A stretch of DNA of 64,000 nt from Stenotrophomonas mori (GTDB lineage: Bacteria; Pseudomonadota; Gammaproteobacteria; Xanthomonadales; Xanthomonadaceae): NCBI RefSeq assembly GCF_023556335.1, contig NZ_JAIKTS010000006.1:83617-147616 (forward strand), read 5' to 3'. The notes below the pieces were generated by a model. The model made no database searches and was not told the origin of the DNA. It worked only from the letters and a program-made list of their open reading frames with translations. Made by a program: the position numbers and the translations under genes. Positions 1 to 8,793 of this stretch are shown here, in pieces (position 1 is the first letter of the stretch; the number at the start of each line of letters is the position of its first letter).

Positions 1-85
1 TTCCCTGGAGGGCGTCCCAACGCCCGGGGCCGGCAGTGTGAGGCAGCGTGGATCCGGCGGCAACGGGAAACGCGGGTGGCGCCCT

Positions 86-107
86 GTAGAGCGGGACAAC
101 GCCCCGC
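86..107 (+). repeat. GTAG-type REP-like palindrome
   Basis: A GTAG tetranucleotide is followed by a short GC-rich imperfect palindrome (AGCGGG, six-base spacer, GCCCCGC). The same GTAGAGCGGGAC opening occurs on the minus strand at 34543. This is the layout of the GTAG REP elements that are dispersed between genes in Xanthomonadaceae and mobilised by RAYT-type transposases. It lies just downstream of the carbonic-anhydrase-like gene. Assignment rests on pattern only. Confidence 0.45.
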
Positions 108-117
108 CGGCCTGACG

Positions 118-657
118 TCAGCCCGCCATCCCCAGGTACCGGTCCTTCAACCGCACATAGTGGTCCGCCGAATAGCGCAGCCCCTCGATGTCCTTCGCGC
201 TCAAGGTGCGCACCGGCCGCGCCGGGTTGCCCACCCACAACTCGCCGCGCGCCACCCGCTTGCCCGGCCCCACCACCGCACCGGCGCCGATGAACGCCTC
301 GTCCTCGATCACCGCGCCATCGAGCACGCACGCGCCCATGCCGATCAGGCAGTAATCGCCGATGCTGCACGCATGGATGATGCAGCCATGCCCCACGGTC
401 ACGCCCTCGCCGATCAGCGTGGGGTAGCCGCCCTTGTTGTACGGGCTCTCGTGGCTGACATGGATGATGGTGCCGTCCTGCACATTGGTGCGCGCGCCGA
501 TGCGCACATGGTTCACATCGCCCCGGATCACCGTGCCCGGCCACACCGACACGTCATCGCCCAGCACCACGTCGCCGATGATGGTGCAGGCAGGGTCGAT
601 GTAGACGCCTTGGCCGAGGGTGGGGGATTTGTCGAGGAAGGGGCGGAGGGGAGGCAT
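118..657 (-). CDS. gamma-carbonic-anhydrase family protein (YrdA-like hexapeptide protein)
   Basis: 179 residues, the usual length of the YrdA/gamma-carbonic-anhydrase-like family. The chain is built of left-handed beta-helix hexapeptide repeats (for example TIIGDVVLGDDVSVWPGTVI near residue 25) that fold as a trimer. Metal-ligand type histidines appear in IIHVSH and GHGCIIHAC. Members are cytosolic metal-binding trimers; some hydrate CO2, but for most YrdA-type proteins the reaction is unproven, so I name the family and not the activity. It is a single gene read away from the CRISPR array, with about 215 bp to the last degenerate repeat. The start codon is ATG with a GGAG-like sequence a few bases upstream. 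Confidence 0.9.
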   Translation of the reverse strand: MPPLRPFLDKSPTLGQGVYIDPACTIIGDVVLGDDVSVWPGTVIRGDVNHVRIGARTNVQDGTIIHVSHESPYNKGGYPTLIGEGVTVGHGCIIHACSIGDYCLIGMGACVLDGAVIEDEAFIGAGAVVGPGKRVARGELWVGNPARPVRTLSAKDIEGLRYSADHYVRLKDRYLGMAG

Positions 658-873
658 GGGGAACTCCAGTGGGGGAAACAGGAAGGTGCACTATGGACAT
701 GCAGTCGGTCGGCACTGCAGGCCGCCCATTGTCGCCCTGTCCTGGTGCCAAGGGGAGCGGCAGTGCCACAGCCGCCCCGCGTAGCCGGATGTGCGGGGCC
801 ACCCCCCGGCTCCCGGTCGCCTTCGGCGTTGGAGGATGGGCAGGGCGCCCGACGGATGGGAAGTTGATGGCGA

Positions 874-901
874 TTGTTGGTCTGCCACTGCGGCAGTGAC
901 C
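874..901 (-). repeat. degenerate leader-distal CRISPR repeat
   Basis: 19 of 28 bases agree with the array repeat, including the CTGCC and GGCAG stem arms, but the loop and flanks have drifted. It sits 31 bp from the next repeat at 933, exactly where a repeat should be. Decay of the last repeat is typical of the leader-distal end, which agrees with the leader being at the 4580 side. No further repeat is visible between 658 and 873. Confidence 0.6.
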
Positions 902-1020
902 ATCACCGCTTTCCTGCGTTCCGCCCGGGAGTTTTCTGAGCTGCCTACGCGGCAGCGAATGCAATCGTCCAGGCCGGCAAGAACTTGGCGAATTTCTGAG
1001 CTGCCTACGCGGCAGCGAAC

Positions 1021-1497
1021 CAAGATTTGGCCGAGCTCTACGACCACTACATGGGGGGCATCCGCAGCGGGCGTGCCGATGGGCAGGGGGACATGCTCAC
1101 GCCGGCTGAGACCTTCAACCAGGCTGGCAAGGCGGCCAAGTCCGCGGCGGACAGTGGTATCGGCCAACTGACCGATGCGCAGGTGGAGCTTTTGCGGTCG
1201 CTCGGGCTACTATCCGCGCAACAGGAGGCCGAACTATCCGGCCAGGGTGTGCAGGATGAGCAACCGCGAAATCATTGGGGCGAACGGCTCACGTCCGAGG
1301 CGGAAAAGTCTGCATTCCTATCCGCTTTCCCAGAGGGACAATCCTTCTCCGGGAAACGAGTTGATTCCGATGACGGCCGAGCAACGAGCCGCGTACTCCA
1401 AGTGGTACGCCGACTTTCGGAATCCGCATCGGATGAGTTTGGAGGAGTTCCTGAAGCACAACGGGATCTCGCAACGCCCATAGGGCCGTTCAGCGAC
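1021..1497. other. 477-bp non-repeat insert inside the CRISPR array
   Basis: Between the repeat at 993-1020 and the damaged repeat at 1498-1514 there are 477 bp where a 32-bp spacer is expected. The stretch looks coding. From 1021 one frame reads through QDLAELYDHYMGGIRSG and continues open past 1250. A second frame from ATG 1256 (or 1370) ends at TAG 1481-1483 with the well-formed C terminus RMSLEEFLKHNGISQRP. Small overlapping reading frames of this kind resemble phage genes, but I cannot name a family and neither frame has a convincing ribosome site. It could be captured invader DNA, a large insertion, or the product of recombination that also removed a repeat. Confidence 0.55.
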
Positions 1498-1514
1498 TTT
1501 CTGAGCTGGCGAAC
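1498..1514 (-). repeat. CRISPR repeat lacking its stem-loop
   Basis: The 17 bases TTTCTGAGCTGGCGAAC equal the minus-strand repeat with 11 internal bases removed: most of the hairpin, including the whole loop. The spacer on its leader side (1515-1546) is a normal 32 nt, so the copy is in register with the array. Without the CTGCC/GGCAG stem Cas6f should not cut here, so the flanking spacers would not be separated in the transcript. Confidence 0.8.
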
Positions 1515-1787
1515 CTTGCCGAGCAGATGGCATCGGGTGAGCTGTCTTTCTGAGCTGCCTACGCGGCAGCGAACGACCGCAACGTAGTGACCGCGGTCGC
1601 ATCGTCGTTTCTGAGCTGCCTACGCGGCAGCGAACGGGAGTGCGGCCGCCTCCCCCTTTTTTTTGGATTTCTGAGCTGCCTACGCGGCAGCGAACCATTT
1701 CAAGGAAATGCAGGAATGGCTTAACGATTTCTGAGCTGCCTACGCGGCAGCGAACCAGCAGATCCGCGCGGAGCTGGAGATGATCTG

Positions 1788-1818
1788 TTTCTGAGCTGCC
1801 GCGTAGGCAGCTCAGAAA
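1788..1818. repeat. left junction: 31-nt palindromic hybrid repeat
   Basis: TTTCTGAGCTGCC, loop GCGTA, GGCAGCTCAGAAA: both ends are the handle end of the repeat, so the unit is a perfect inverted repeat of 13 bp arms. It marks the point where repeat orientation changes from minus to plus sense. Confidence 0.95.
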
Positions 1819-3309
1819 CAGGAATTCGCGTGCCTCTTTCGCTGCCTTCCAGTTCGCTGCCGCGTAGGCAGCTCAGAAAGTGGGTGGCGCTGATGATTTG
1901 TCGAAGCTAAAGTTCGCTGCCGCGTAGGCAGCTCAGAAAGTTGCCCGGCATATGCGAAGCGTCCGGCTCATCGTTCGCTGCCGCGTAGGCAGCTCAGAAA
2001 GTCCTGTTCCGGCGATGGATGCAAACCCATGGGTTCGCTGCCGCGTAGGCAGCTCAGAAACCATTGACGACCATCGGATCGGCGCCGGCAACGTTCGCTG
2101 CCGCGTAGGCAGCTCAGAAATGATGTCTGGCGGCCTGGCCACGCCGATGATGGGTTCGCTGCCGCGTAGGCAGCTCAGAAATCAAGCTCGGCAATCGGAT
2201 CGGGCGGGGTGATGTTCGCTGCCGCGTAGGCAGCTCAGAAATGATCGTCACGAGTCCGCGCATCTGCGCCGCGGTTCGCTGCCGCGTAGGCAGCTCAGAA
2301 ATCAAGGAACTGCTGCGCGTACTGGGTGAAGGCGTTCGCTGCCGCGTAGGCAGCTCAGAAATGCAGGCCCGCTCTTGCTCCAGGAGTACCTGGGTTCGCT
2401 GCCGCGTAGGCAGCTCAGAAATTGTGCGCGGTCAGGTTGTGATCTGCACAAGCGTTCGCTGCCGCGTAGGCAGCTCAGAAAGACAAACCGTTGGGCGCGG
2501 GCTCGAGCGCGATGTTCGCTGCCGCGTAGGCAGCTCAGAAAGCACCGAGGAAGTCGTTGGTGCTGACTGGGGGGTTCGCTGCCGCGTAGGCAGCTCAGAA
2601 AATTCGCCGTGATGGCACCTACACCGCCCGCCTGTTCGCTGCCGCGTAGGCAGCTCAGAAAAGGAGGTGCGGCTGCTTGGCATCGCAGGCCCGGTTCGCT
2701 GCCGCGTAGGCAGCTCAGAAAGACGGTGCTTACAAGTCCGGGTTCGGGCTGGAGTTCGCTGCCGCGTAGGCAGCTCAGAAATCAGCGACTACCTTGGCGT
2801 ACTCCTTAGCGCTGTTCGCTGCCGCGTAGGCAGCTCAGAAAGACACCGCGGCGAACGAGGACAGAGGTTGCCGGTTCGCTGCCGCGTAGGCAGCTCAGAA
2901 ATCCCCAGTACCGCCGCCGGGATCAGTCCCGCCGTTCGCTGCCGCGTAGGCAGCTCAGAAAAGCTGCTGTGGCCGCATCGTGTCGGACTTGGAGTTCGCT
3001 GCCGCGTAGGCAGCTCAGAAAGCCAGCCGGGGCACGGCAAAACTCTTCATGCGGTTCGCTGCCGCGTAGGCAGCTCAGAAACTACCCCGCCGCGGCGGCC
3101 CGTACCGGCCGCCGTTCGCTGCCGCGTAGGCAGCTCAGAAAACGCCGCTGGCGTTGGTGGTGCTCGATGCCGCGTTCGCTGCCGCGTAGGCAGCTCAGAA
3201 ATTGCGCTCGGCTTCGGCCTGCTGCTGGCGCTCGTTCGCTGCCGCGTAGGCAGCTCAGAAAGGGCACATCCCGCTGGAGAAGTGCTGCCATCACGTTCGC
3301 TGCCTACGC
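1801..3309 (+). CRISPR. inverted central block of the array (24 repeats, 25 spacers)
   Basis: From 1819 to 3294 all 24 intact repeats (1852 to 3261) read GTTCGCTGCC...CTCAGAAA on the plus strand, opposite to both flanks. Repeat length and 32-33-nt spacers are unchanged, so this is a single block inversion within one array. A transcript from the leader would carry these 25 spacers in antisense. The 5-bp stem is symmetric, so hairpins would still form, but the released RNA would lack the CTCAGAAA handle the Csy complex needs. Unless a plus-strand promoter exists, the block should be immunologically silent. Exact breakpoints cannot be placed within the palindromes. Confidence 0.92.
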
Positions 3310-3319
3310 GGCAGCGAAC
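3295..3319. repeat. right junction: 25-nt palindromic hybrid repeat
   Basis: GTTCGCTGCC, loop TACGC, GGCAGCGAAC: both ends are the opposite (5') end of the repeat. It is the reciprocal of the junction at 1788-1818; 31 plus 25 equals 56, exactly two repeats, so no bases were gained or lost. Confidence 0.95.
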
Positions 3320-4579
3320 CCGGAGTGGACCAAGGTTGGTGGCATGAATCATTTCTGAGCTGCCTACGCGGCAGCGAACGCGCTGGCGTCGCCGATGGCG
3401 ATGGCGGATGATTTCTGAGCTGCCTACGCGGCAGCGAACAATCTGTGATTTCTTCCTTGGATGAGGGTTTTTTTCTGAGCTGCCTACGCGGCAGCGAACC
3501 GTCGCCATCGTTACCGCCCCTAAACTCACGTTTTCTGAGCTGCCTACGCGGCAGCGAACGTTCTTACGCGTGTTGCAATCAATGCGCCACTTTTCTGAGC
3601 TGCCTACGCGGCAGCGAACGAGTGCGAACGCATCGATCTCAAGCGCCAGATTTTCTGAGCTGCCTACGCGGCAGCGAACCCTGCGAATAGGAAACGACTG
3701 CGCCGGGCGAATTTCTGAGCTGCCTACGCGGCAGCGAACACGGTGCAAATGCTGCAACGGGATCGGCTGGATTTCTGAGCTGCCTACGCGGCAGCGAACG
3801 ACGAATTCGACGCCAGCGTCGCTCAGTTGCATTTCTGAGCTGCCTACGCGGCAGCGAACCCTATCGGTTAATCACCACAAGCGCTCGGCGATTTCTGAGC
3901 TGCCTACGCGGCAGCGAACCTCTCGTTTGGCAACAACATTGGAGCACTGACTTTCTGAGCTGCCTACGCGGCAGCGAACAAGCCCTTGGGAAACATGCCG
4001 GCAACCAAGCTTTTCTGAGCTGCCTACGCGGCAGCGAACATTGAGCGTCGCATTGCCATCGTGTGTGGCGATTTCTGAGCTGCCTACGCGGCAGCGAACG
4101 ATGACTTCGACGGCGTGCGCAATCTCGCCCTTTTCTGAGCTGCCTACGCGGCAGCGAACTCGAGCACATGTGATCCTCCGGACATTCACCATTTCTGAGC
4201 TGCCTACGCGGCAGCGAACGCGCCGAGCACGTACATAAAGCCGCGCACCCATTTCTGAGCTGCCTACGCGGCAGCGAACGTCGTCGTCAGTACCGCGTCG
4301 TCTCGGTGCTGTTTCTGAGCTGCCTACGCGGCAGCGAACTTTTCTGGCTTTCTGCGCATACGCGCAGAGGCTTTCTGAGCTGCCTACGCGGCAGCGAACA
4401 GTTCATGCGCACGCAAGTTGGTACGCACTTCTTTCTGAGCTGCCTACGCGGCAGCGAACAGCGTGTCGCGGCTGCGCAACCGGAACTGGGATTTCTGAGC
4501 TGCCTACGCGGCAGCGAACCCGAGGGTGAGGGGTTTCAGTCCACGCAACATTTTCTGAGCTGCCTACGCGGCAGCGAAC

Positions 4580-4709
4580 TAGACAAAAACAATCGTAAGC
4601 TATTGTATCCATTGAAGAAAAATCGATTGGAAGGCCCCGCCCCCTATTCCAGGGGACGGGGCCAAGTGATTGATTTTCAAAGAGCGTTTGGGGTGCCTGG
4701 GGAAAAGGA
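4580..4709 (-). promoter_or_regulatory. CRISPR leader
   Basis: This 130-bp AT-richer stretch separates the first repeat (4552-4579) from csy4. Read on the minus strand it holds TACAAT at 4609-4604 as a possible -10 element about 25 bp before the first repeat, followed by an oligo-T tract. No clear -35 partner is visible at 17 bp, so the promoter call is tentative. Type I-F leaders normally contain an IHF site that directs spacer integration; I see AT-rich candidates but no confident match. The csy4 terminator hairpin lies in its distal half. Confidence 0.65.
4633..4663 (-). terminator. intrinsic terminator of the csy operon
   Basis: A strong stem of GGCCCCG plus CCCC pairs with GGGG plus CGGGGCC around a short loop, with one bulged base. 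On the minus strand it is followed, after a few bases, by TCGATTTTT. It lies about 45 bp past the csy4 stop and before the leader promoter region, so it would isolate array transcription from the cas operon. Confidence 0.65.
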
Positions 4710-5276
4710 TCAGAACCAGGGAATGGTGGTCCTGGAGCTCAGTCCATACGTATTGAAATGGCCGTCCACCGCGGTGGGCGATGGCGGTCCCACGTAGATG
4801 AACAAGCAGTAGGACTGCCCGCTGCTGCGACTGTGGAGATGCAGGTAGGGCAGGTCGGGTTGGCGTTCCACGGTGGCCGGAATGGCCTGTTGCACCTGCT
4901 GCTCGGTCTCTCCCTTGCGACGCATGCGACGGCGGCGCAGGCGTTCGACGCTGGTCTTGAACTGGCGACGTTGCACGGTGCGCTGGGGCGCACCCTCGGG
5001 TGCGGGCTTGATATCGGTCAGGCGGACATGGTCCCGCAGCCCCTTGAGCCAGTCGTCCTGCAGGAAGTGGCGAAGTCCGGCCTCGCTGCCGTGCAGGCGC
5101 AGCACCCGACCCAAAGTGCGGGGCATGGTGCTGTAGCCGGGAAAACTTACGCCGATGTCCTCGACACGGTGCCGGACCAACGCAAGGTGCACGCGGTCGT
5201 ACAGCGCTCCCAGCAACTGGGTGGGCGTGGTTTCGGGGTCGGGGACGACCCGGATGTCGACATGGTGGCTGGTCAC
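4710..5276 (-). CDS. cas6f: CRISPR RNA endoribonuclease Cas6f (Csy4)
   Basis: 188 residues, matching Csy4 of Pseudomonas in length. It binds the repeat hairpin and cuts behind GGCAG to release crRNAs, then stays on the 3' hairpin as part of the Csy complex. The expected catalytic histidine is H30 (in DRVHLAL). The arginine-rich RNA-binding helix ERLRRRRMRRKGE lies near residue 110, and the family C-terminal motif YGLSSRTTIPWF ends the chain. A GISF-like element is present as IGVSFP. The start lies 5 bp after the csy3 stop, so the genes are cotranscribed. It is the last gene before the array, the standard I-F order. Confidence 0.97.
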   Translation of the reverse strand: MTSHHVDIRVVPDPETTPTQLLGALYDRVHLALVRHRVEDIGVSFPGYSTMPRTLGRVLRLHGSEAGLRHFLQDDWLKGLRDHVRLTDIKPAPEGAPQRTVQRRQFKTSVERLRRRRMRRKGETEQQVQQAIPATVERQPDLPYLHLHSRSSGQSYCLFIYVGPPSPTAVDGHFNTYGLSSRTTIPWF

Positions 5277-5281
5277 GGCAT

Positions 5282-6298
5282 TCAGCTCGCTTCACCGAAC
5301 ACGCCACCACGTACCAGCGTGGCAATGACGAAGTGTTGCTGCTCCACTTCGGGGGCCTTGTCCTTCAATACCCAGGCATCGAGTAGGTTGTAGAAGTCCT
5401 GCTTCTCCTTGGGCTGGCGGTAAGCCTTGCCCTGGGTGGTGACCGATCCGTACGGCTCCACCGCGATGGGGCCGTTGTCGGCGGCCTCCGGATACCAGGT
5501 GTCGATGGTGCGCAGTGCATTGCCGATCTTCTGCGAGTGGATGGCTGCAACGCCGTCCACGTCGTACAAGGTCTTGCTCTTGTCGCCACGACCGCGGTCG
5601 AGGATGAGTTCCTGCGAGGGGAAGACTTCCTGCCCGGCACCGGCGCGGACGAATGCGGTGACCTGCAGCAACACATGCGTCCTGCCGGCAAGGCCATCAG
5701 CAATGGCCTGTGCGAGCGCATTGATGTCTGCATTGCCACTATCAAAGCTGCGCAGGCTCAGGGCGAGCGCGTCGAACGTCCACGTCTGTTTGGCGGCACC
5801 GTTCTCCCATTGCGCCACACGGACTTCCACTTCCTCGGCGCCGATGCGGTTGCGCCACAGGAAGCGACCGTTGGCGAGGTTGGCCGCGTAACGCGAAGTC
5901 AGTTCGGAGAATCCGTTTTGCGCGACGTAGTCGGCAACGGTCTGCATCAGTTTGGCTTGGTAGCTGGCATTGTTGCAGGCTGATGGCGTGCCGGTGCCGG
6001 CCAGCACGCGCAAGGTGAACTGTACTTTTAGGGTGTCGGCGTTAGCGGGCAGCATTGCGACATCGACGGTTTGCAGGTTGGGCTTCTCGATCGCAGCATC
6101 GAGTTTGGCCGGGTCCTGGTCCTTGGTCTTGAGCCGGTTGGAGATCGTGCCGCGCACGGATTTTTCGCGCAGGGTTACCGGCTGCCACTGATCGGCGTTG
6201 CTGCGATCATTCCAGTTGCCGGCATGCAGCACAGCATCGGACGGGTCCAGCTTGCGCTCGAAGGCGAGGACAGAGGCGGTTTTGATTTCGTTGGCCAT
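5282..6298 (-). CDS. cas7f: Csy complex backbone subunit Cas7f (Csy3)
   Basis: 338 residues, close to the 342 of the Pseudomonas protein. Six copies normally form the helical backbone that holds the crRNA guide. Recognisable family blocks are [12 protein letters not shown] near the N terminus, [15 protein letters not shown] in the middle and [22 protein letters not shown] toward the C terminus. The ATG is preceded by a good AAGGAG ribosome site at about 10 bp, consistent with the high expression a six-copy subunit needs. It is in the csy operon, 42 bp after csy2. Confidence 0.97.
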   Translation of the reverse strand: MANEIKTASVLAFERKLDPSDAVLHAGNWNDRSNADQWQPVTLREKSVRGTISNRLKTKDQDPAKLDAAIEKPNLQTVDVAMLPANADTLKVQFTLRVLAGTGTPSACNNASYQAKLMQTVADYVAQNGFSELTSRYAANLANGRFLWRNRIGAEEVEVRVAQWENGAAKQTWTFDALALSLRSFDSGNADINALAQAIADGLAGRTHVLLQVTAFVRAGAGQEVFPSQELILDRGRGDKSKTLYDVDGVAAIHSQKIGNALRTIDTWYPEAADNGPIAVEPYGSVTTQGKAYRQPKEKQDFYNLLDAWVLKDKAPEVEQQHFVIATLVRGGVFGEAS

Positions 6299-6340
6299 GA
6301 TGGAACTCCTTTTCAGAACGTTGAATGGGTTTGGGACGTT

Positions 6341-7393
6341 TCAGTCGTAAGCGTAGAAGTCGTCATCGATTTCACCGGGTCCATCGGATGCGATGTAGCC
6401 GTTGCGGCAGCGGTAAACGCCGCGCTCCAGGTCGGTTTCGGCCTGCCATAGCAGGGCATCGAGGTGGTCCAGGCGATGTGGTCCAATCCATTCCCCCATG
6501 GAATAGATCGATTCCACGAAGCGCATGGGCGTGTCACCGTCACGTGCGTTCAACACCTTCCCGGGTTCGTGAAGATCTGAGAGGCTGGCGTAGCCGACCG
6601 GAATCGGCACGATCCAGCCCGAGCCTTTTCCACGATCAGGGTCGTGCCAATGCACGCGCGAACCCGTGGCGCCGTCGCTGTCCTGCATGGCGCGGTAGTT
6701 GAAACGCGACATGTCCAGCCAGGCATCCAGTGTGGTGGCGTCGGGGCGTTTCTGGCGCAAACGCTCCAGCCGTACGGGCATCAGATCATCACGGCCAACC
6801 AGGGCGTAGCCGGGCAGCCATTGGCGCCGCCAGGCGCGGAAGTTCCGGTTGAGTTCCTCGGAGTCGTCAGGCAACACGGCCAGCCACGGCCGGGTGAAAC
6901 GGCCCGGGGCGGGCCGCGATGGCAGCACGCTGCCGCCGGCGACACGCATGTTGGCGAGGGTCTGCAATGCCTTTGTGGCGAGTTTTGCCAAGGCGTCGTC
7001 ATTGCCTTGGATGAGTAGCGGCATGTCGTCTCCGTGTCCGGCTTTCTGCTGGACCTGGAATACCAGCGTCAGGTCGAGATGGGTCCGGCCTTCCTCGACG
7101 ATGGCGGCGGTGCCACCGGTTCTATCGACCGGGTTGCGGGTCAGGCGGAAAGTTTTCATATAGCCATCGTTGACCTGTTCCTGGTGGTGATGGCAGATCA
7201 CCCCCACTTTCTGCAAACGCAATGGCACGCCGGTGTTGGTGAGCTTTCGTTCCAGCGCCCACATCAGGCCGGTGAAGGCGGTGATTGACGGAAAGCCGTG
7301 GGTCATCTGGCTGGAGATGGCATTGGCGCTCTGCACGCGCAGGTGCGGGAGCACCAGCAGACCCTTGGCGGAATAGGGCAGGGCACTGCTCAT
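6341..7393 (-). CDS. cas5f: Csy complex subunit Cas5f (Csy2)
   Basis: 350 residues, slightly longer than the Pseudomonas protein. Csy2 pairs with Csy1 to hold the crRNA 5' handle at the tail of the complex. The N terminus LLVLPHLRVQSANAISS followed by HGFPSITAFTGLMWALER is the family signature. The C terminus is rich in acidic and tyrosine residues (DDDFYAYD). Its ATG overlaps the csy1 stop by four bases, implying translational coupling and near-equal synthesis of the two partners. Confidence 0.96.
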   Translation of the reverse strand: MSSALPYSAKGLLVLPHLRVQSANAISSQMTHGFPSITAFTGLMWALERKLTNTGVPLRLQKVGVICHHHQEQVNDGYMKTFRLTRNPVDRTGGTAAIVEEGRTHLDLTLVFQVQQKAGHGDDMPLLIQGNDDALAKLATKALQTLANMRVAGGSVLPSRPAPGRFTRPWLAVLPDDSEELNRNFRAWRRQWLPGYALVGRDDLMPVRLERLRQKRPDATTLDAWLDMSRFNYRAMQDSDGATGSRVHWHDPDRGKGSGWIVPIPVGYASLSDLHEPGKVLNARDGDTPMRFVESIYSMGEWIGPHRLDHLDALLWQAETDLERGVYRCRNGYIASDGPGEIDDDFYAYD

Positions 7394-8793
7394 GCCTGGA
7401 CCTCCCGAGCGACGGGTCCATCGTGGGTGTTGTGCGTGGGAATGCAGGTGGGAGCTTCCAGTTTTTTGCGAAGCCGATGCAACTGCTTCGCCCAGCCGTC
7501 CTCGCTTTCATCCACCCGCAACAGTTTCTTCCATTGCCTGTGCTCGGCGTCGCCGACCGGGAAGCGGCCTTGCAGGCGAGCGTTGAGCCAGTGGGCAAAG
7601 CGTTTGCCGATGGCAGCAGGCCAGTCCATCCACAACCAATCGTGAGCGAAGACGTGTTCCTCGGCCAGCTCGGCGCGTAGCGGATCGAGCCAGAGTTTTT
7701 CTTCCATGGCCAGCTCGGTGTACTGTTCGTCCCTGCTCCAGCCGCCGGGCAGGGCGCGGTGGAAACCACCCGCCATGATCGTGGCCTCGTCAATCAGGCG
7801 CTCGACGAAGGCATCCACCCGATCGCGGGTTTCCATGGTTTCATCGGGCTTGCTGGCAAGAAAGGCGCTGAACCGGCGCAGCGTGCGGTGGACTTCGGGG
7901 CGGGCCGAAAAGAGCCGGTCGAATACCGAGGTGGTACGGGCCGGGAGGCGGAAGTCGCTGGATTTCCAGACCGGTGGCAGAGAGGAAAGCAGGTAGTTGA
8001 TACCGCCACGCTCACTATTGAGTTGCGAGATATTCTGGGGTTTCGTTCCCCCCAGCTTTTGTACCGCAAGGTCGGGATAGTGGTGGTGGATGCCGTCGTG
8101 CACCTTGCCGTCGCGCCGTGCCTGCCGTGCCTCCTTGTTGGCTTCGCCAAAGCGATGCTCCTGCAGCTCACGGTGCACGACGTGGGCGAGCGAGGTGGCG
8201 TACAGCGGTGCAAGCAGGTGGTAGTGCCTGTCCTCGCATGGGTCATCGCCGGCCAGCCAGTAGAGCTGCTTGGCCCGCTCGTGTGAGCTGGCGGGTCCAT
8301 CGCGTTCACCGATCAGGCTCACGAAGGCATCCCGCCAGGCCTTTGCCAGCTCCACGTTGTCACTCAATGCGGCCAGGGCATCGGCCTGGCACTGTGCCAG
8401 CGCATCGAGCAGGGTCTGTCCGTTGACCTGCAGTTTCAGCAGCTTGTAGACGTCAAGGGCTGCCGCATTGCCCACCACGTCGGCATCGAAGCGGTTGCCG
8501 AGCACATGGCTGCCAACCTCGTCGAGCTGCCGCATGTGCGTGGGAGGCAGGTAGAGATTGGTGCCACGCGCATCGGGATGGATGGGCTTGAGCGAGTGGG
8601 TGACGGCCTGGATCTGCCGGACGCGGCGGGCGGCATCCTCCAGCCAGGTGGCGCGTTGGTGCTGGGCAAAAAGCTCGGTGCGCTTCGGATCGTCGTCGGC
8701 AAGCTTGTCGAGCTTGGCGACTAGTCGATCCTGGATGAACTGATCAATGGCTGCACGGAACCCGGAAGGGGCGTGCGCAGGATTGCTTTGCAT
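7390..8793 (-). CDS. cas8f: Csy complex large subunit Cas8f (Csy1)
   Basis: 467 residues; the family runs about 430-470. Cas8f recognises the CC PAM, binds the crRNA 5' handle with Cas5f and, through its C-terminal helical bundle, recruits Cas2-3. Family blocks include WLEDAARRVRQIQAVTHSLK near residue 50, YLPPTHMRQLDEVGSHVLG and a central GGTKPQNISQLNSERGG. It is the first gene of the csy operon. The 336-bp gap before it is unusually long for a I-F locus, where cas2-3 and csy1 are often close; the gap holds the putative promoter, a chain of hairpins and a CRISPR-like mini unit. Confidence 0.96.
   Translation of the reverse strand: MQSNPAHAPSGFRAAIDQFIQDRLVAKLDKLADDDPKRTELFAQHQRATWLEDAARRVRQIQAVTHSLKPIHPDARGTNLYLPPTHMRQLDEVGSHVLGNRFDADVVGNAAALDVYKLLKLQVNGQTLLDALAQCQADALAALSDNVELAKAWRDAFVSLIGERDGPASSHERAKQLYWLAGDDPCEDRHYHLLAPLYATSLAHVVHRELQEHRFGEANKEARQARRDGKVHDGIHHHYPDLAVQKLGGTKPQNISQLNSERGGINYLLSSLPPVWKSSDFRLPARTTSVFDRLFSARPEVHRTLRRFSAFLASKPDETMETRDRVDAFVERLIDEATIMAGGFHRALPGGWSRDEQYTELAMEEKLWLDPLRAELAEEHVFAHDWLWMDWPAAIGKRFAHWLNARLQGRFPVGDAEHRQWKKLLRVDESEDGWAKQLHRLRKKLEAPTCIPTHNTHDGPVAREVQA

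Larger units (their letters stand above)
874..4579 (-). CRISPR. type I-F CRISPR array (whole)
   Basis: About 51 intact 28-nt repeats separated by 32-33-nt spacers, giving about 52 ordinary spacers. In crRNA sense the repeat is GTTCGCTGCC, loop GCGTA, then GGCAGCTCAGAAA. The 5-bp CTGCC/GGCAG stem is the Cas6f hairpin and CTCAGAAA becomes the 5' handle after cleavage behind GGCAG; this closely resembles the Pseudomonas I-F repeat. The outer parts (933-1787 and 3320-4579) have crRNA sense on the minus strand, with the leader at 4580-4709 beside csy4. Three irregularities are listed separately: an inverted central block, a loop-deleted repeat and a long insert. Spacers facing the leader (3320-4551) number 21 and should be the newest. 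Confidence 0.97.

Noticed and set aside
1933..4252. Many open frames across the array encoding repeated RCRVGSSE, LSELPTRQRT, SLPRRQLRK or FLSCLRGSE motifs
   Set aside because: They are translations of the CRISPR repeat in different frames; the period is 60 or 61 bp and there are no ribosome sites.
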